Part shown: one piece after another, positions 55,401-64,000 of the stretch | How positions within the stretch are numbered: the first letter of the stretch is position 1 | How the letters are laid out: the number at the start of each line of letters is the position of its first letter | From: Parvivirga hydrogeniphila | GTDB taxonomy: Bacteria > Actinomycetota > Coriobacteriia > Anaerosomatales > Anaerosomataceae | Assembly: GCF_023371205.1 (NCBI RefSeq) | Contig: NZ_JAMCCO010000001.1 | Span: forward strand, 678,662 to 742,661 | Direction: 5' to 3' | Length of the DNA: 64,000 nucleotides | Translations under genes and position numbers: made by a program | The notes under the pieces: model-generated | The model's input: only the letters and a program-made list of their open reading frames with translations | What the model was told of the DNA's origin: nothing | Database searches by the model: none

Positions 55401-55914
55401 CAAAGACGGCGTCGTCGGCTGGTTCGCAGGCCAGATCCGCGACGTCGAGCGCATCGCGACGAAGGCCGGGAAGCTCATGTGCGCATTCGTGCTGGAGGAC
55501 CTCGAGAGCTCGGCAGACGCGCTGATGTTCCCGCAGACCTACGAGCGCTGCCGCGACGTCGTGGCCGAAGACGCCGTCGTGCGCGTGCGCGCCAAAGTGG
55601 AGGACTCCGACCGCGGCAGGCGGCTGCTCGTCCAGGAGGTGCACACGCTTGCCGATGACGGCACCTTCGTCCGCCCGCCGAAGGTGCTCCACGTGCGCGC
55701 TCCGGTGAGCGAGCTCGGGAACGGCGGGTACGACCGCTTCCGCGAGATACTCGCGCACTACCCGGGGCGGGACAGCGTCGTCGTGGAGCTCCAGTACCCG
55801 GACCGCATCAAGCGGATGCGTCTCGGCGAGGAGTGCCGTGTGGACGCTGCTGCTGTGGGTCTGCACGCAGAGCTCAAGGCGCTGCTCGGCGCGGAGGCGG
55901 TGTGGGAGGAGTAG
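52438..55914 (+). CDS. dnaE: DNA polymerase III alpha subunit
   Basis: 1158 residues, full DnaE1 length. The PHP domain opens [40 protein letters not shown]. The polymerase core has [23 protein letters not shown] and the catalytic aspartates in [12 protein letters not shown] (about 408-419). Then come [25 protein letters not shown], the helix-hairpin-helix region ([15 protein letters not shown], about 880), and an OB domain near 985-1070 ([25 protein letters not shown]). It is the replicative polymerase. The GTG start overlaps the regulator gene by four bases. Confidence 0.97.
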   Translation: [1158 protein letters not shown]

Positions 55915-55918
55915 GGTG

Positions 55919-55946
55919 TTGCTATAGCACTATATTGTGCTATAGT
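55919..55946 (+). promoter_or_regulatory. his operon promoter with palindromic operator
   Basis: -35 TTGCTA (55919-55924), 16-base spacer, -10 TATAGT (55941-55946). Exactly over it lies CTATAGCAC (55922-55930) - TATATT - GTGCTATAG (55937-55945), a perfect nine-base-arm palindrome that covers the -35 to -10 region. Bound repressor would block polymerase. The TrpR-family protein at 52127 is the obvious candidate. It is AT-rich, in sharp contrast to its surroundings. Confidence 0.82.
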
Positions 55947-55994
55947 GACCGAGCGCCTGCCACGGGAGGGGCGCAGCGAGAGGAAGGACCGACT

Positions 55995-57260
55995 GTGCGA
56001 CCGGCGACTCCCCGCGGGTTCCGCGACGTGCTCCGTGACGAGGCCGCCGAGCGCGAGGCCGTGGCTGCCGCGCTCGTCGCGGTCTTCGACGCCTGGGGCT
56101 ACGCGCCCGTGGAGACGCCCGTCGTCGAGTCGTACGAGGTCGTCTCGGCGGCGGGGCCGGAAAGCGGCGAGGCCGAGCCGTTCCGGCTGCTCGACTCCGA
56201 CGGGGAGCTTCTCGCGCTCCGTCCCGACATGACGCTGCCGATCGCGCGGGTCGCGGCCACTCGGCTCGCTGACGACCCGGAGCCGCTGCGGGTGCGCTAC
56301 CTCGCTCCCGTCTTCCGCGAGCACGCGTCGTTCCGGGGACAGGCGCGTCAGTTCACGCAGGCCGGCGTCGAGCTGATCGGCGCGACGGGGCCTGCTGCCG
56401 ACGCCGAGATCGTCGCGCTCGCCGCAGAGGCGCTGCGCGCAGCGGGGCTTGCCGGCTTCACGATCGCCATCGGCAGCGTCGAGGTGCTGCGAGCGCTGGT
56501 GGACGCGGCCGGCATGCCGGATCCGTGGGGGACGGCGGTCCTGCGGGCCGCGCACGCTCGGAACCTCCCCGAGGTGCAGCGCCTGGCCTCCGAGCCGGGC
56601 GTGCCGGCAGAGGTCGGCGACGCGTTCGTGCGCGTGCTTCGGACGCGCGGCGCCTCGGCGGCGATCGAGGAGTGCCGCGATGCGCTCGCCGTCTGCGGGC
56701 GGCCGGAGGCGGCAGACGGCGTGCGGGAGACGTACGGGATACTCGACGAGCTGGGGTACTCGGACGAGGTCGTCGTCGACTTCGGGACCGTGCGCTCGTT
56801 CGGCTACTACACCGGGATGGTCATGCAGGTGTACGCACCGGGGCTCGGGCTGCCGGTAGGCGGCGGCGGCAGGTACGACCGGCTGCTCGCGTCGTTCGAC
56901 CGCCCGGCGCCAGCCGCTGGATTCGCCATCGGTCTGGAGCGCCTGACGATCGCGCTGTCCGAAGCCGGCGCGACGCCGAAGGCACGCCGGGTCGACGCGG
57001 TGGTGGGCGGGGCAGACGCCACGGCGTGCTTCGCAGGCGCTGCGGCGCTGCGAGAGGCGGGCTGGCGGGTGCGGCTCGCGTGCGGCATCTCCGGGCTCGA
57101 TCTCGTACGGGCCGCCGAGCGGACCGACGCCTTCGAGGCCATCGAGGCGTCGGGCGGTGCGCTGTACCGGCTCGACCGGGCAGGCGGCCGCGCGGACGCG
57201 CTGCCCGAACCGCCCGGTCCGCCGCCGTCTGAGCGGTTCTCGGGAAGGAGACGGCCGTGA
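55995..57260 (+). CDS. hisZ: ATP phosphoribosyltransferase regulatory subunit
   Basis: 421 residues, a HisRS-like catalytic-domain paralogue without the tRNA-binding part. RPATPRGFRDVLRDEAAEREAVAAALVAVFDAWGYAPVETPVVES, LRPDMTLPIARVAATRL, RYLAPVFREHASFRGQARQFTQAGVELIG and FGYYTGMVMQVYAPGLGLPVGGGGRYD are typical. It is needed for activity and feedback control of the short HisG that follows. The GTG at 55995 has AGGAAGG upstream. First gene of the his operon. Confidence 0.93.
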   Translation: MRPATPRGFRDVLRDEAAEREAVAAALVAVFDAWGYAPVETPVVESYEVVSAAGPESGEAEPFRLLDSDGELLALRPDMTLPIARVAATRLADDPEPLRVRYLAPVFREHASFRGQARQFTQAGVELIGATGPAADAEIVALAAEALRAAGLAGFTIAIGSVEVLRALVDAAGMPDPWGTAVLRAAHARNLPEVQRLASEPGVPAEVGDAFVRVLRTRGASAAIEECRDALAVCGRPEAADGVRETYGILDELGYSDEVVVDFGTVRSFGYYTGMVMQVYAPGLGLPVGGGGRYDRLLASFDRPAPAAGFAIGLERLTIALSEAGATPKARRVDAVVGGADATACFAGAAALREAGWRVRLACGISGLDLVRAAERTDAFEAIEASGGALYRLDRAGGRADALPEPPGPPPSERFSGRRRP

Positions 57261-57934
57261 TGGTGCGGACGGCCAGCGCGGGCGACCTCTTGCGCGTCGC
57301 GGTCCCGAAAGGCGCGCTGTTCGATGACAGCGTCGCAGCGCTCGCGCGCGCGGGATACGACGTGGAGGGGCTGCGCGATCCGGGCAGGACGCTCATCGTC
57401 CGTGGCCGCGATGCAAAGTTCGTGATCGCCAAGCCCACCGACGTGCCGGTGTACGTGGCGTACGGCGCCGTGGACGTCGCCATCGCGGGCCGTGACGTGC
57501 TGGAGGAGGCGGCGCTCGAGGTCGTCGAGCTCGTCGACTTGCGGTTCGGCGCGTGCCGGTTCGTCGTGGCCGAGCCGATGTCGGCGACGCGCGGCGCCGA
57601 GGAGCTCTACCGCCACCTCGGGCAGATCCGCGTCGCGACGAAGTACCCGCGCATCACCGAGCGGCACTTCGCGAAGCGCGGGCTGCAGGTGGAGATCATC
57701 AGACTCGCCGGCAACATCGAGATCGCGCCGCTCATCGGCATCGCGGACTGGATCGTCGACATCACCGCGACGGGCACCACGCTGCGCGAGAACGACCTCC
57801 GTGTGGTAGAAGAGGTCATGGGCTCCACGGCGCGGTTCGTGGCGAACCCTGCCAGCCTGGCGACGAAGCCAGACCTGGTCACCGACATGGCGGACCGGCT
57901 ATCTCGGGCCGTTGCCGCCGGGGAAGGAGCGTGA
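57257..57934 (+). CDS. hisG: ATP phosphoribosyltransferase, short form
   Basis: 225 residues. LRVAVPKGALFDDSVAALARAGYDV, GAVDVAIAGRDVLEE, RVATKYPRITERHFAKRG and ADWIVDITATGTTLRENDL are HisG motifs. The length lacks the C-terminal ACT-like domain, so it is the short form that works only with HisZ, encoded directly before. It catalyses the first step, ATP plus PRPP. The GTG at 57257 overlaps the hisZ stop; an ATG follows at once. Confidence 0.96.
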   Translation: MMVRTASAGDLLRVAVPKGALFDDSVAALARAGYDVEGLRDPGRTLIVRGRDAKFVIAKPTDVPVYVAYGAVDVAIAGRDVLEEAALEVVELVDLRFGACRFVVAEPMSATRGAEELYRHLGQIRVATKYPRITERHFAKRGLQVEIIRLAGNIEIAPLIGIADWIVDITATGTTLRENDLRVVEEVMGSTARFVANPASLATKPDLVTDMADRLSRAVAAGEGA

Positions 57935-57937
57935 GCG

Positions 57938-59272
57938 GTGCTTCGCCGCATCGACATCGAACGGGGACGACGCGTGTCGGAAGCGGAGCTTCGGCCCGCG
58001 GGCACCGGCATCGACGCCGAGGTCATGGGCGTCGCGCAGCGCATCATCGACGAGGTGCGAGCGCGCGGTGACGCCGCGGTGCGCGAGTTCACCGAGCAGC
58101 TCGACCACGTGGTGCTCGGCGACCTTCGCGTGAGCGAGGCCGAGATCGAGCAGGCCGTCGCCTCGGTGGACGAGCGCTTCCGTCGCGCGATCTCAGAAGC
58201 CGCGTGGGCGATCGAGGACTTCCATCGCAGGCAGGTGCAGCAGTCGTGGTTCACGACCGGCGAGGACGGCATCGTGCTGGGCCAGCTGGTGAACCCGATC
58301 AGGCGCGTTGGCATCTACGTCCCTGGCGGCCGGGCGCGCTACCCGTCCAGCGTGCTCATGAACGCGATACCGGCCGTCGTGGCGGGCGTCGAGGAGATCG
58401 CGATGGTGGTTCCGCCCGCGCCGGACGGCAGCGTCGACGCGTACACGCTCGCCGCCGCCGCCGAGGCCGGCATCACGGAGATCTACAAGATCGGTGGCGC
58501 GCAGGCCATCGCAGCGCTCGCATACGGAACCGAGAGCGTGCCGCGCGTCGACAAGATCACCGGCCCGGGCAACGCGTACGTCACGGCAGCGAAGAAGCTC
58601 GTGATGGGCGAGGTCGGGATCGACATGCTCGCGGGACCGAGCGAGGTGCTCATCGTCGCGGACGAGACGGCCGAGCCGTTGCTGGTGGCGATCGACCTCA
58701 TGGCGCAGGCCGAGCACGATCCGCGCGCCGCGACGTTCCTGGTGACGACCGATCCGGATCTGCCCGATGCCGTGGAGGAGGCGATCCGGGAGCTGCTGAG
58801 CGACTCGCCGCGCGCGGAGGTGATCGTCCGAGCGCTTCAGGACAACGGCGTGGCGGTCGTTTGCCCGGACATCGACGTGGCGCTCGACGTCGCGAACGAG
58901 ATCGCTCCGGAGCACCTCGAGCTGCAGGTGGAGTCGCCGTTCGAGCTGCTCGGCCGCATCCGCAACGCAGGCGCGGTCTTCTTGGGGCCGTGGACGCCGG
59001 AAAGCGTCGGCGACTACGTCGCCGGTCCGAACCACGTGCTTCCGACGGGCGGCACGGCGCGCTTCTCGAGCCCGCTTTCGGTCGACGACTTCATCAAGAA
59101 GACGTCGGTGATCTCCTACACGCTCGAAGGGCTGTACGCGGACGGCGCCACGGTCATGGAGATCGCCTCTGCTGAAGGGCTCGCCGCACACGCAGGGGCG
59201 GTCGGGCTCAGGCTCGCGCTTGCCGAGCACTTCTTCGAGCAGGAGGAAGACGGCGACGAGGAGGACGCGTGA
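57938..59272 (+). CDS. hisD: Histidinol dehydrogenase
   Basis: 444 residues. GQLVNPIRRVGIYVPGGRARYPSSVLMNAIPA, KIGGAQAIAALAYGTESVPRVDKITGPGNAYVTAAKKLV, GPSEVLIVADETAEP, MAQAEHDPRAATFLVT and GPNHVLPTGGTARFSSPLSVDDFIK are the zinc and NAD site motifs. It does the last two steps, histidinol to histidine. GTG start three bases after hisG. Confidence 0.97.
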   Translation: MLRRIDIERGRRVSEAELRPAGTGIDAEVMGVAQRIIDEVRARGDAAVREFTEQLDHVVLGDLRVSEAEIEQAVASVDERFRRAISEAAWAIEDFHRRQVQQSWFTTGEDGIVLGQLVNPIRRVGIYVPGGRARYPSSVLMNAIPAVVAGVEEIAMVVPPAPDGSVDAYTLAAAAEAGITEIYKIGGAQAIAALAYGTESVPRVDKITGPGNAYVTAAKKLVMGEVGIDMLAGPSEVLIVADETAEPLLVAIDLMAQAEHDPRAATFLVTTDPDLPDAVEEAIRELLSDSPRAEVIVRALQDNGVAVVCPDIDVALDVANEIAPEHLELQVESPFELLGRIRNAGAVFLGPWTPESVGDYVAGPNHVLPTGGTARFSSPLSVDDFIKKTSVISYTLEGLYADGATVMEIASAEGLAAHAGAVGLRLALAEHFFEQEEDGDEEDA

Positions 59273-60396
59273 TGGACCGTGTCCGCCCACCTCGCGAGGC
59301 GCTGCGAGACCTTTCCCCGTACGACGCCAAGCACCTCGAGGCCGAGGTGATGCTTGCGAGCAACGAGAACCCGCTCAATCTGCCGGGCGAGCTTCTCGAG
59401 CGGCTCTCGGACCTCGCCCAGCGCATCCCGTACAACCGCTACCCCGATCCGATGGCCACCGGGCTGCGCGAGGAGATCGCGGCAGCCAACGGCCTGGAGC
59501 CCAGCAACGTGCTCGTCGGCAACGGCGGCGACGAGATCATCCAGGACCTCGTGCTCGCCTGGGGCGGACCGGGACGCGTCGTGCTCGACTTCCCGCCGAC
59601 GTTCGTCATGTACTCGATCGACGCGAAGGCCACCGGAAGCACGCTCGTGCAGATCCCGCGGAGACCCGACTTCTCGATCGACGAAGAGGCGCTCAAGGCC
59701 CGGCTCGCCGACGGCGACGTCGACCTCATCTTCATCGCGAACCCGAACAACCCCACGGGCACGCTCGCACCGGAGACGCTTCTCATCGACGTGCTGAACG
59801 CCACCGACGCGCTCGTGGTGGTCGACGAGGCGTACTTCGAGTTCTCCCGGCACACCATGCGCCCGCACATGTCGCGCCACGCCAACCTGGCGATACTGCG
59901 CACGTTCTCGAAGGCGTTCTCGCTCGCCGGACTGCGCGCCGGCTACCTGCTCGCCCACGAGGACGTCATCACCGAGCTGACGAAGGTGCGCCAGCCGTAT
60001 TCGGTCAATCGGTTCACCCAGGCGGCGGCGCGGCTGGTGTTCCGCGAGCGCCCGGTGTTCGAGGCGGCGATAAGCCAGCTTCTGCGCAACCGCGACGTGC
60101 TCGTTCACGGGCTGAGCGAGATACCGGGGGTGGAGGTGTTCCCCTCGGAGGCGAACTTCGTGCTCTTCCGCGTGGAGCACGCCTCCGCGGTGTGGCGCGA
60201 CCTGCTCAAGGAGCACTCCGTGCTCGTGCGGGACTTCTCCCGCACGCCAGGGCTGGAGGAGTGCCTGCGCGTGAGCGTCGGCACCGAAGACGAGGTGCGG
60301 CGCTTCCTGGCGGCGATGGAGGAGATCATGACGAGACGACGGGCCGCGGCGCACTTCGGCGTCGCCGGCGCTCACGCGGGCAGCGAGGGGGAGTGA
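59269..60396 (+). CDS. hisC: Histidinol-phosphate aminotransferase
   Basis: 375 residues of the class I PLP aminotransferase fold. VMLASNENPLNLP, NVLVGNGGDEIIQDLVLAWGG, IANPNNPTGTLAP, VVVDEAYFEFS and the PLP lysine in LRTFSKAFSLAGLRAGYLLA identify HisC. Start GTG at 59269 (ATG follows directly at 59272) overlaps the hisD stop. Confidence 0.96.
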   Translation: MMDRVRPPREALRDLSPYDAKHLEAEVMLASNENPLNLPGELLERLSDLAQRIPYNRYPDPMATGLREEIAAANGLEPSNVLVGNGGDEIIQDLVLAWGGPGRVVLDFPPTFVMYSIDAKATGSTLVQIPRRPDFSIDEEALKARLADGDVDLIFIANPNNPTGTLAPETLLIDVLNATDALVVVDEAYFEFSRHTMRPHMSRHANLAILRTFSKAFSLAGLRAGYLLAHEDVITELTKVRQPYSVNRFTQAAARLVFRERPVFEAAISQLLRNRDVLVHGLSEIPGVEVFPSEANFVLFRVEHASAVWRDLLKEHSVLVRDFSRTPGLEECLRVSVGTEDEVRRFLAAMEEIMTRRRAAAHFGVAGAHAGSEGE

Positions 60397-60401
60397 CGGG
60401 C

Positions 60402-61007
60402 ATGGGACGCGAGGCTGAGATCGTCCGCTCGACGAACGAGACGAGCGTCGAGGTCTGGCTCGACCTGGACGGATCGGGCCGCACCGAGGTCACGACCGGC
60501 GTGCCGTTCTTCGACCACATGCTCGACGCGCTCGGACGCCACGCGCTTCTCGACCTGCGTGTGCGGGCGGAAGGCGACCTCGCAGTCGACGCGCACCACA
60601 CCGTCGAGGACGTCGGCATCGTGCTGGGCCAGGCGATCGACCGCGCGCTCGCGACCCGCGAACGGATCCGGCGGTTCGGCTCTGCCGCGGTGCCGATGGA
60701 CGAGGCGCTCGTGCTCGCGGCCGTGGACATCTCCGGGCGCGGCCAGCTCCACTACGCGGTCGACCTTCCCATCGAGATCATCGGGACGTTCGACACGACG
60801 CTCGCCAAGGAGTTCTTCGTCGCGCTTGCCACCAATGCAGGCATGACGCTGCACGTGCGCTCGCTTGCCGGCGAGAACGCCCACCACATCGTCGAGGCGG
60901 CTTTCAAGGCTGTCGCGCGTGCGCTCAAAGAGGCGTGCGAGCTCGATCCGCGGGCCGTCGGCGTTCCGAGCACCAAAGGTGCGCTCGGCGACGCGTCGAA
61001 GGCGTGA
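60402..61007 (+). CDS. hisB: Imidazoleglycerol-phosphate dehydratase
   Basis: 201 residues, monofunctional. The two manganese-binding repeats are FDHMLDALGRHALLDLRVRAEGDLAVDAHHTVEDVGIVLGQA and FVALATNAGMTLHVRSLAGENAHHIVEAAFKAVARAL. The ATG at 60402 was preferred; a GTG at 60393 overlapping the hisC stop would add three residues. Confidence 0.96.
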   Translation: MGREAEIVRSTNETSVEVWLDLDGSGRTEVTTGVPFFDHMLDALGRHALLDLRVRAEGDLAVDAHHTVEDVGIVLGQAIDRALATRERIRRFGSAAVPMDEALVLAAVDISGRGQLHYAVDLPIEIIGTFDTTLAKEFFVALATNAGMTLHVRSLAGENAHHIVEAAFKAVARALKEACELDPRAVGVPSTKGALGDASKA

Positions 61008-61013
61008 GGCGCC

Positions 61014-61625
61014 GTGATCGCCATCATCGACTACGGCATGGGCAACCTGCGGAGCGTTCAGAAGGGCTTCGAGCACGCAGGGGTGCGAGACGCGGTCGTC
61101 ACGGCCGACCCGCGCGAGGTGGCGCGGGCCGACGCGCTCGTGCTGCCGGGGGTGGGCGCGTTTCGCGACGCCGCCTCGAACCTGCGCGCGGCCGGCATGT
61201 GGGACCTGGTGCGTGAGCGCGTCGCTGCAGGCGTGCCGCTGCTCGGCATCTGTCTCGGGATGCAGCTTTTCGTCGACACGAGCTTCGAGGACGGCGAGTG
61301 GGAAGGGCTCGGGCTCGTGCACGGGACGTGCGAGCGGCTTCCTGCCGGCGTGAAAGTGCCGCACATCGGGTGGAACACCGTGGAGCAGCCCCGTCCGAGC
61401 CGTCTGTTCGCAGGCGTCCCGGACGGCACGGCCTTCTACTTCGTGCATTCGTACCGCGTCGTGCCGAAAGACGAGTCGTGTATCATCGGGCGTGCCGAGC
61501 ACGGCGTTCCGTTCGCCGCTGCGGTGGAGAGCGGATCTGTGTTCGGCGTGCAGTTCCACCCCGAGAAGTCCTCCGAGATGGGGCTTCGAGTGCTGGCGAA
61601 CTTCGCAGCGTGTGCGAAAGGCTGA
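61014..61625 (+). CDS. hisH: Imidazole glycerol phosphate synthase, glutaminase subunit
   Basis: 203 residues of the class I glutamine amidotransferase fold. The nucleophile is in LLGICLGMQLF. The His-Glu of the triad are in GVQFHPEKSSEMG. VLPGVGAFRDA forms the oxyanion region. It supplies ammonia to HisF. GTG start six bases after hisB. Confidence 0.96.
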   Translation: MIAIIDYGMGNLRSVQKGFEHAGVRDAVVTADPREVARADALVLPGVGAFRDAASNLRAAGMWDLVRERVAAGVPLLGICLGMQLFVDTSFEDGEWEGLGLVHGTCERLPAGVKVPHIGWNTVEQPRPSRLFAGVPDGTAFYFVHSYRVVPKDESCIIGRAEHGVPFAAAVESGSVFGVQFHPEKSSEMGLRVLANFAACAKG

Positions 61626-61632
61626 GGGCCAC

Positions 61633-62358
61633 GTGATCATCTTCCCGGCCATCGACATCTTGGACGGCAAGGTCGTGCGACTTCGGCAGGGCAGGCTCGA
61701 CGCCGTCACCGTCTACAACGACGACCCCGTCGACCAGGCGAAACGCTGGATCGACCAGGGCGCCGAGTGGCTGCACGTCGTGGACCTGGACGGCGCGGTG
61801 CTCGGCGAGCCGGCGAACCTCGGCATCGTGGAGCGCATCGCCGCTCTCGGGGTCCCGGTGCAGTTCGGCGGCGGTCTCCGCTCGATGGAGGTCCTCGAGC
61901 GGGTCGCTGACGCGGGCGTGAAGCGCATGGTGCTCGGAACCACGCTCGTCACGAAGCCGGCGTTCGTGGCCGAGGCATGCGAGCGCTACGGTTCAGCGAT
62001 CGTCGCAGGCGTCGACGCGCGCGACGGGAGAGTCGCTATCCAGGGCTGGCGCGAGGGGACGGAGTACGGCGTCCTCGAGCTCGTCCAGGACCTCGAGCTT
62101 CTGGGCGTCAAACGGATGGCCTACACCGACATCGCGAAAGACGGCATGCAGACCGGCGTGAACTACGGAGCGTACCGCGCGCTCGTGGGTCAGACGCTCA
62201 TACCCATCACCGCATCCGGGGGCGTCACAACGCTCGACGACGTCCGCGACCTGTACGCGCTCGGCCCGCAGCTCGAAGGCGTGATCATCGGGCGCGCGCT
62301 GTACGAAGGGTCGCTCGATCTGGCCGAGGCCGTGCGAGCCGGCTACGGGGAGGCGTGA
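61633..62358 (+). CDS. hisA: ProFAR isomerase (phosphoribosylformimino-AICAR-P isomerase)
   Basis: 241-residue TIM barrel. [19 protein letters not shown] with the catalytic-type aspartate, [19 protein letters not shown] and [21 protein letters not shown] are typical. In actinobacteria this enzyme is often bifunctional (PriA, also TrpF). Whether that holds here depends on whether trpF exists elsewhere. The start is the GTG at 61633 (HVIIFPAID), six bases past the hisH stop. Confidence 0.95.
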   Translation: MIIFPAIDILDGKVVRLRQGRLDAVTVYNDDPVDQAKRWIDQGAEWLHVVDLDGAVLGEPANLGIVERIAALGVPVQFGGGLRSMEVLERVADAGVKRMVLGTTLVTKPAFVAEACERYGSAIVAGVDARDGRVAIQGWREGTEYGVLELVQDLELLGVKRMAYTDIAKDGMQTGVNYGAYRALVGQTLIPITASGGVTTLDDVRDLYALGPQLEGVIIGRALYEGSLDLAEAVRAGYGEA

Positions 62359-62362
62359 TCGC

Positions 62363-63130
<768 letters not shown>

Positions 63131-63139
63131 GGAGGCAGG

Positions 63140-63622
63140 ATGCGACCGATGCGCCGCGAGGACCACCGCATGCCGCGCGAGGAGGCCGAAGCGCTCCTGC
63201 GGCGCGCTGCCGTCGTGAGGCTCGGCATCGTCGACGAGGACGGACCGTACGTGGTGCCGCTCAACTTCGGCTACGAGGCCGGACGCATCTACCTCCACGG
63301 GCCTGCGGAGGGCCGGCGCATGGACGCGATCGCACGCGATCCACGCGTGTGCTTCGAGGTGGACGAAGGCGAGGTCGTGCCGGCCGAGCGGCCGTGCGGC
63401 TACACCGCGCGGTTCTGCAGCGTCATCGGCTACGGCCGGGCACGCGTCCTCGAGACGGCCGAGGAGAAGCGCGCAGGGCTCCAGGTGCTGATGCGCCACC
63501 ACGGGGGCCCCGTGGACGGGTTCGATCCAGGGGTGCTCGACAAGACGGCGGTCGTGGAGATCGTGATTGAGTCGATGGAGGGTAAGCAGCACGACGTCGT
63601 GCGCGGGTCCGGAGGGCAGTGA
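63140..63622 (+). CDS. Pyridoxamine 5'-phosphate oxidase-like flavin protein (NimA/PNPOx-like)
   Basis: 160 residues with the split-barrel flavin-binding fold. [67 protein letters not shown] is the core of the NimA-like group, which binds FMN or related cofactors. It sits nine bases after hisF and its stop is one base before hisI, inside the his operon. It has no known role in histidine synthesis. Redox protection of the pathway is conceivable but unsupported. Confidence 0.85.
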   Translation: MRPMRREDHRMPREEAEALLRRAAVVRLGIVDEDGPYVVPLNFGYEAGRIYLHGPAEGRRMDAIARDPRVCFEVDEGEVVPAERPCGYTARFCSVIGYGRARVLETAEEKRAGLQVLMRHHGGPVDGFDPGVLDKTAVVEIVIESMEGKQHDVVRGSGGQ

Positions 63623-63623
63623 G

Positions 63624-63995
63624 ATGGAGTTCGGCGAGCTTGTATTCGACGAGCGCGGCCTGATCCCCGCGGTCGTCCAGCAGCACGACACCGGCGAGGT
63701 CCTCATGGTGGCGTGGATGGACGCCGAGGCGCTCAGGCGCACGCTTGCAAGCGGCACGACCTGGTTCTGGAGCCGGTCGCGGCAGGAGCACTGGCACAAG
63801 GGCGAGACCTCGGGGAACGTGCAGCGCGTGCTCGAGGTGCGCTACGACTGCGACGGCGACACGCTGCTCGTGCTCGTCGACCAGACCGGAGCAGCGTGCC
63901 ACACCGGTGCCCGCTCGTGCTTCTTCCGGACGCTTGCGACCGTGAGCGGCACGGACGAGGCGGCCGGATCCGACGAGGGGCTGCCGCTTTCGTGA
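63624..63995 (+). CDS. hisI: Phosphoribosyl-AMP cyclohydrolase
   Basis: 123 residues, cyclohydrolase only (no fused HisE). [46 protein letters not shown] and [30 protein letters not shown] hold the zinc cysteines and magnesium aspartates. The stop TGA overlaps a GTG start at 63992, so hisE probably follows outside the window. Confidence 0.95.
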   Translation: MEFGELVFDERGLIPAVVQQHDTGEVLMVAWMDAEALRRTLASGTTWFWSRSRQEHWHKGETSGNVQRVLEVRYDCDGDTLLVLVDQTGAACHTGARSCFFRTLATVSGTDEAAGSDEGLPLS

Positions 63996-64000
63996 CGAAG
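63992..64000 (+). CDS. Start of the next his-operon gene (possibly hisE), cut by the window edge
   Basis: GTG ACG AAG begins on the last base pairs of hisI in the GTGA overlap used by most genes of this operon. Only three codons are visible. HisE is suggested because the operon lacks phosphoribosyl-ATP diphosphatase so far. Confidence 0.3.

Noticed and set aside
53020-55866. A 948-codon open frame antisense to dnaE
   Set aside because: Same shadow effect as above; dnaE is complete and conserved on the plus strand.

Overview
The window is high-GC, densely coding bacterial DNA. It looks like a Gram-positive of the Actinomycetota, most likely Coriobacteriia-like. The reasons are a canonical T-box with an actinobacterial layout before ilvD, an actinobacterial-type leucine leader peptide before leuA, secreted proteins carrying triple cell-wall-binding repeats (CWB2), short HisG paired with HisZ, and no outer-membrane proteins. 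Multihaem cytochromes, oxygen-sensitive-type Fe-S enzymes and a CimA route to isoleucine fit an anaerobe. The taxonomic call is inference.

Layout. 1-5.2 kb: mixed housekeeping and accessory genes (start of a cyclic-2,3-diphosphoglycerate-synthetase-like GTPase, methyltransferase, two secreted proteins, a NYN-LOTUS protein, a glycosyltransferase, a ferredoxin, a GNAT enzyme). 5.2-11.4 kb: a first aconitase-family pair (LeuC/LeuD-like) and an NAD-isocitrate-dehydrogenase-like enzyme, separated by a large CWB2 beta-helix surface protein on the other strand and a Phd/PIN toxin-antitoxin pair. 11.4-12.4 kb: acuC, broken by a one-base frameshift. 12.6-23.7 kb: a surface polysaccharide cluster (flippase, polymerase/ligase, five or more glycosyltransferases, acyltransferase, gmd, fcl), visibly less GC-rich in its first half. 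23.7-25.2 kb: an AbiEi/AbiEii system with a 15-bp-arm operator touching its start codon.

25.2-49.6 kb: branched-chain amino acid and serine synthesis. A leucine-type T-box controls ilvD-ilvB-ilvN-ilvC-aminotransferase-serA, and a 16-residue leader peptide plus hairpin precede leuA. After a minus-strand RHH/PIN pair come leuC, then leuD-leuB, then ilvE-cimA and a FAH-family hydrolase. leuC and leuD are split by a 7.4-kb block (37.1-44.5 kb) that looks like an extracellular electron transfer module: an O-antigen-ligase-like membrane protein, a TPR anchor protein, an NHL beta-propeller protein, and cytochromes with 6, 12 and 11 CXXCH haem sites.

49.7-64 kb: a second CWB2 surface protein, a TrpR-family regulator overlapping dnaE, and the histidine operon hisZGDCBHAF-(flavin protein)-hisI, which continues past the edge. 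A perfect 9-bp-arm palindrome lies across the -35/-10 region of the his promoter and is a good candidate operator for the TrpR-family (HisR-like) protein. No rRNA, tRNA, CRISPR array or insertion sequence was seen.
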